NCBI GenBank assembly: GCA_001773855.1
Contig: MEXZ01000022.1
Location: forward strand, 1,008-16,661
Origin: Candidatus Aminicenantes bacterium RBG_13_64_14
GTDB lineage: Bacteria > Acidobacteriota > Aminicenantia > Aminicenantales > Saccharicenantaceae
Length of the DNA stretch: 15,654 nt
Direction of reading: 5' to 3'
Position 1 is the first letter of the stretch. Every line of letters starts with the position of its first letter. The position numbers and the translations under genes were made by a program. Below are positions 12,630 through 15,654 of the stretch, piece after piece. Under the pieces are notes generated by a model. It did not search any database. It saw only the letters and a program-made list of their open reading frames with translations, and was not told where the DNA came from.

Positions 12630-14882
12630 CTAGATCTTCGCCCGCCTGAGCCTCAGGGAGTTGCTCACCACCGACACGGAGCTCAAGGCCATGGCCGCCG
12701 AAGCGATCATGGGGTTGAGCAAAAGACCGAAGACGGGATAAAGGACGCCCGCGGCCACGGGGATGCCGACGACGTTGTAGGCGAAGGCCCAAAAGAGATT
12801 CTGCTTGATCGTCCGGATGGTCCTCCGGCTGAGCTCGAAGGCGGAGACCACGGCCGCGAGGTCGCCGGACATCAGCGTGATGTCGGCCGTAGCCATGGCC
12901 ACGTCCGTCCCCGTCCCGAGGGCCATGCCGACGTCGGCCTGGGCCAGGGCCGGAGCGTCGTTGATCCCGTCGCCGACCATGGCCACACGCTTCCCCGCGG
13001 CCTGAAGCTTCCGGACGACTTCGGCCTTGTCTCCGGGCAGGACTTCGGGGATGACGTCGTCGATCCCGGCTTCCGCGGCCACCGCCGCGGCCGTCCTCCG
13101 ATTGTCGCCCGTCAGCATGATCACTGCCAGGCCCATCCCCCGGAGCTTCTCGACGGCCGGGCGGGCGCTCGGCTTGAGAGTGTCCGCCAGGGCGATGAGT
13201 CCGGCGAGTCTGCCGTCGACGCCGACGAAGGTCGTGGTTTTACCTTCCCCGGCCAGGCTCTCGGCACGCGCGACAAGCGGTGACGCGTCGATCCCAGTAT
13301 CCTCGACGAGCTTGCGGCTTCCGACGATCACCCGTGTCCCTTTCACCGCGGCCTCGACTCCCAGGCCTTCGAGGGCCCGGAAATCGCCGGGGTGCTCCAC
13401 ATCGATGCCGCGGGCACGGGCCCCGCGGACCACGGCCTGGCCGAGAGGATGCTCGGAGCCCATCTCGGCCGAGGCGGCGAGGAAGAGGAGCCGATCGGCA
13501 GCCGTTCCTGCCGCAGGGACGATGTCGGTCGTCTCGGGCCGGCCGGTGGTGAGCGTGCCGGTCTTATCGAAAACTACGGTGTCCACGCGGTGGACCGTTT
13601 CCAGGCTTTCTCCGCTTTTTATCAGGATGCCCCGCTCCGCCCCCTTGCCCGTCCCGACCATGATGGCCGTGGGTGTGGCCAGTCCCAGGGCGCATGGACA
13701 GGCGATGATCAGAACGGCCACGAAATTGAGCAGGGCGAAAACGGGCTTCCCCGGCGGGCCGAATATCGACCAGACGACGAAGGTCAGGACAGCGACCCCG
13801 ATGACCACGGGAACGAAATACCCGGCGATGACGTCGGCCAGCCGCTGGATAGGCGCTTTCGTGCCCTGGGCCTCCTGGACCAGCCGGATGATCTTGGCCA
13901 GGGCTGTATCCTCCCCGACCTTGGCGGCGCGGAGGCGGAAGCTTCCCCATTTATTGAGCGTCGCCCCGACGACGCTGTCGCCCGGCCCCTTATCGACCGG
14001 CAGGCTCTCTCCCGTAATCATGGACTCGTCGATCGAAGACCGCCCTTCGAGGATCGTCCCGTCGACGGGGATCTGCTCCCCGGGGCGGACGACGAGGACG
14101 TCGCCGACGCGGACTTCCTCGACGGGGACCTCCCGCTCGCCTGCCGCATCGAGAATGCGCGCCGTCCGGGGACGCAGGCCCATGAGCTTTCGGATGGCTT
14201 CCGAGGTCCGGCCCTTGGCCCGGGCCTCGAGCATCCGGCCGAACAGGATGAGGACGATGATCACGGCCGAAGTGTCGAAATAGACCTGGGGTTCGACCGC
14301 GGCCGAGCGCAGAAGGCTCGGAACGGCCGTGGTTGCGGCGCTGAAGACGTAGGCGGCCGTCGTGCCCACGGCAACGAGCGTGTTCATGTCGGCCGAGCGG
14401 TGCCGGAGCGCACCCCAGGCGCCCTTGTAGAAGCGGCGGCCGAGGACGAACTGGACCGGCGTGGCCAATGCCCACAAAACGTAGGAGTTCTGGAGTACAC
14501 CCGGCACCCAGGGGAACCAGTGCCGCATACTGCCCAGGAATACGACCAGGGCCAGCGCCCCGCCCCAGATCACGGAGGTCTTGAGCGTCCGGTATTCCTC
14601 GTCAGCCCGGAGCGCCTCTCCGCCTCTCCTTTCCGGGCCACCGGCAGGATCGGGGACTTCGTAGCCGGCGTCGCGGACGGCCTGGACGAGTCGCCCGGCA
14701 TCTACCTGCCGGGGATCGAACATGACGGTCGCCCGGGACGTGGCCAGGTTGACGTTGGCCGCGCGGACACCGTCGACGTGCTTCAGCGCCCGCTCGACGT
14801 TGGCCGCGCAGCTCGCGCAGCTCATTCCGGTCACCCGAAAGTCGAGCCGCTTCAGATCATCCGGGCGGGATTCATCTGCCAC
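12630..14882 (-). CDS. copA: Cu+-exporting P1B-type ATPase CopA
   Basis: This ATP-driven copper efflux pump of the inner membrane (750 residues) carries every P1B-1 landmark. There is one N-terminal heavy-metal-associated domain with GMSCASC (Cys22, Cys25), the actuator motif TGES (290-293), the transmembrane CPC (395-397), the phosphorylated Asp439 in DKTGT, an SEHPLG motif, and GDGIND (637-642). Cu+-specific residues in the last two helices are Tyr702-Asn703 and Met731-x-x-Ser734-Ser735. Only one metal-binding domain is present where some homologues have two. The start is a GTG with GAGGA nine bases upstream, and the metal-binding domain follows at once. No CopZ chaperone or CsoR/CueR regulator lies next to it. 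It converges with the barrel gene at a 21-nt gap. Confidence 0.97.
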   Translation of the reverse strand: MADESRPDDLKRLDFRVTGMSCASCAANVERALKHVDGVRAANVNLATSRATVMFDPRQVDAGRLVQAVRDAGYEVPDPAGGPERRGGEALRADEEYRTLKTSVIWGGALALVVFLGSMRHWFPWVPGVLQNSYVLWALATPVQFVLGRRFYKGAWGALRHRSADMNTLVAVGTTAAYVFSAATTAVPSLLRSAAVEPQVYFDTSAVIIVLILFGRMLEARAKGRTSEAIRKLMGLRPRTARILDAAGEREVPVEEVRVGDVLVVRPGEQIPVDGTILEGRSSIDESMITGESLPVDKGPGDSVVGATLNKWGSFRLRAAKVGEDTALAKIIRLVQEAQGTKAPIQRLADVIAGYFVPVVIGVAVLTFVVWSIFGPPGKPVFALLNFVAVLIIACPCALGLATPTAIMVGTGKGAERGILIKSGESLETVHRVDTVVFDKTGTLTTGRPETTDIVPAAGTAADRLLFLAASAEMGSEHPLGQAVVRGARARGIDVEHPGDFRALEGLGVEAAVKGTRVIVGSRKLVEDTGIDASPLVARAESLAGEGKTTTFVGVDGRLAGLIALADTLKPSARPAVEKLRGMGLAVIMLTGDNRRTAAAVAAEAGIDDVIPEVLPGDKAEVVRKLQAAGKRVAMVGDGINDAPALAQADVGMALGTGTDVAMATADITLMSGDLAAVVSAFELSRRTIRTIKQNLFWAFAYNVVGIPVAAGVLYPVFGLLLNPMIASAAMALSSVSVVSNSLRLRRAKI

Positions 14883-14927
14883 GTGTTTAGTTCCTCATGC
14901 CGGCTTCGATCATCGCCCCGCGGTCCC

Positions 14928-14940
14928 AGGAGAACCTCCT
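14928..14940. repeat. short inverted repeat in the copA leader
   Basis: AGGAG-AAC-CTCCT is a perfect inverted repeat, transcribed within the first 25 nt of the copA mRNA if the promoter call is right. Too short to assign; it could be a weak hairpin or chance. Confidence 0.3.
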
Positions 14941-14953
14941 CTCCGTTCCTAGA

Positions 14954-14982
14954 ATTATAGCAGATTCTTCAGGATATCATAA
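14954..14982 (-). promoter_or_regulatory. extended -10 promoter of copA
   Basis: Minus strand TGCTATAAT (14962-14954) is an extended -10 with a consensus hexamer. The -35 position 17 nt upstream is poor (TTATGA, 14982-14977), as is usual for extended -10 promoters. The leader to the GTG start is about 65 nt. No MerR-type long-spacer operator and no CsoR palindrome is recognisable. Confidence 0.5.
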
Positions 14983-15016
14983 TCCCTACCGACCTTGTAG
15001 GAATAAGCCGGAGAGG

Positions 15017-15045
15017 TTGCGCCTGTCACACGTTTGTGCTACTAT
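15017..15045 (+). promoter_or_regulatory. sigma70-like promoter of yebC
   Basis: TTGCGC (15017-15022) and TACTAT (15040-15045) are separated by 17 nt. The spacer contains the inverted repeat CACA-CGTT-TGTG (15027-15038). The leader is about 24 nt and contains AAGGAG. Confidence 0.4.
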
Positions 15046-15075
15046 TTTGAAGCTCTAGAGAATAAGGAGAGGACC

Positions 15076-15654
15076 ATGTCCGGACACTCAAAATGGGCTT
15101 CTATCAAGCATAAAAAGGCGGCAACCGACTCCAAGCGCGGCAAGGTCTTCACCCGGCTTATCCGGGAGATCAGCATGGCCGCCCGGGCCGGCGGCGGCGA
15201 GCCCGACAAAAATCCCGCCCTGCGCAATGCCATCGACGGCGCCCGGGCCGCGAACATGCCCGCCGACAACATCAAGCGGGCCATCCTGAAGGGAACGGGC
15301 CAGCTCGAGGGAGCGACCTACGAGGAAGTGTCTTACGAGGGCTACGGGCCGGGCGGCGTCGCCATCTTCCTCCAGGCCGTGACCGACAACAAGAACCGCA
15401 CCGTCTCCGAGATCCGCCACATCTTCGCCAAGAACGGCGGCCGGATCGGCGAATCAAACTGCGTCGCCTGGATGTTCAAGCGCATGGGCTACATCGACGT
15501 CGAGAAGGCCAAGGCCTCGGAAGACATCCTCATGGACGTCGTTTGGGCCGCCGGCGCCGACGATCTCAAGGACGACGGCTCCAACTTCGAGATCACCACG
15601 TCGCCCGAGAGCTTCGAGGCGGTCGTAGAGGCCCTCAAGAAGAACGAGATCGAG
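15076..15654 (+). CDS. yebC: YebC/TACO1-family protein (3' end cut by window edge)
   Basis: YebC/TACO1 proteins are cytosolic. Bacterial members were long annotated as transcription regulators, and more recent work ties the family to translation through proline-rich stretches. The 193 codons present (full length is usually about 240-250) begin with the family signature [23 protein letters not shown]. They continue with [50 protein letters not shown] and SVAWMF-like NCVAWMFKR. The reading frame stays open to the edge. The ATG is supported by AAGGAGAGG six to nine bases upstream. In many bacteria yebC precedes ruvCAB, but whatever follows here is outside the window. Confidence 0.95.
   Translation, partial: MSGHSKWASIKHKKAATDSKRGKVFTRLIREISMAARAGGGEPDKNPALRNAIDGARAANMPADNIKRAILKGTGQLEGATYEEVSYEGYGPGGVAIFLQAVTDNKNRTVSEIRHIFAKNGGRIGESNCVAWMFKRMGYIDVEKAKASEDILMDVVWAAGADDLKDDGSNFEITTSPESFEAVVEALKKNEIE

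Noticed and set aside
13392..14960. 522-codon plus-strand open frame opposite copA
   Set aside because: Antisense to a full-length CopA with all catalytic motifs; Asp/Gly/Arg-rich composition typical of antisense frames; no ribosome binding site.
1..15654. Mobile elements, CRISPR arrays, tRNA or rRNA genes
   Set aside because: No transposase-like protein, no regularly spaced direct repeats and no tRNA-like cloverleaf were seen; the window reads as ordinary chromosomal gene content.

Overview
The window is 15.65 kb of GC-rich DNA from a diderm, probably anaerobic and fermentative bacterium. The evidence is a lipoprotein multihaem cytochrome c, a predicted outer-membrane barrel, indolepyruvate:ferredoxin oxidoreductase, an ADP-forming acyl-CoA synthetase and a PFK with pyrophosphate-type active-site residues. 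The gene mix resembles Acidobacteriota or Candidatus Aminicenantes, but that placement is inference; no rRNA or other decisive marker is present. I see no IS element, tRNA, rRNA or CRISPR array. Coding density is very high, and no gene-free stretch exceeds about 215 bases.

Region 1 (1-2769, minus strand) is a tightly packed operon transcribed right to left. It runs from an anchored DUF6599-like protein to a Tat-exported DUF362 protein, then a small FmdB-type zinc-ribbon protein, then rmuC, which is cut by the left edge. Junctions are 0 nt, 2 nt and an ATGA overlap. Divergently, 2920-4263 (plus) encodes an octahaem c-type cytochrome lipoprotein. The 150-bp gap holds a credible promoter in each direction.

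Region 2 (4271-8790, minus strand) is a three-gene catabolic operon, iorA-iorB-acyl-CoA synthetase (ADP-forming). Together they would convert aryl 2-oxoacids from aromatic amino acids to aryl-acyl-CoA and then to the free acid plus ATP, releasing low-potential electrons to ferredoxin. IorA lacks the usual C-terminal ferredoxin domain, and the synthetase carries its ATP-grasp half first. Divergent to this operon is an Rrf2-family Fe-S-type regulator (9010-9465, plus). The shared AT-rich intergenic region, with a palindrome and two promoters, suggests that the regulator controls the operon.

Region 3 (9548-12608) holds folD (minus) and, divergent from it, a phosphofructokinase with Asp104 and Lys124, predicting use of pyrophosphate rather than ATP. 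A single-gene unit for an unrecognised outer-membrane barrel protein follows.

Region 4 (12630-15654) holds a Cu+-type P1B ATPase (copA, minus). Divergent from it is the start of yebC (plus), cut by the right edge. Nearly every divergent gap carries a recognisable sigma70-like promoter in each direction. The convergent pairs are nearly abutting and have no obvious intrinsic terminators.
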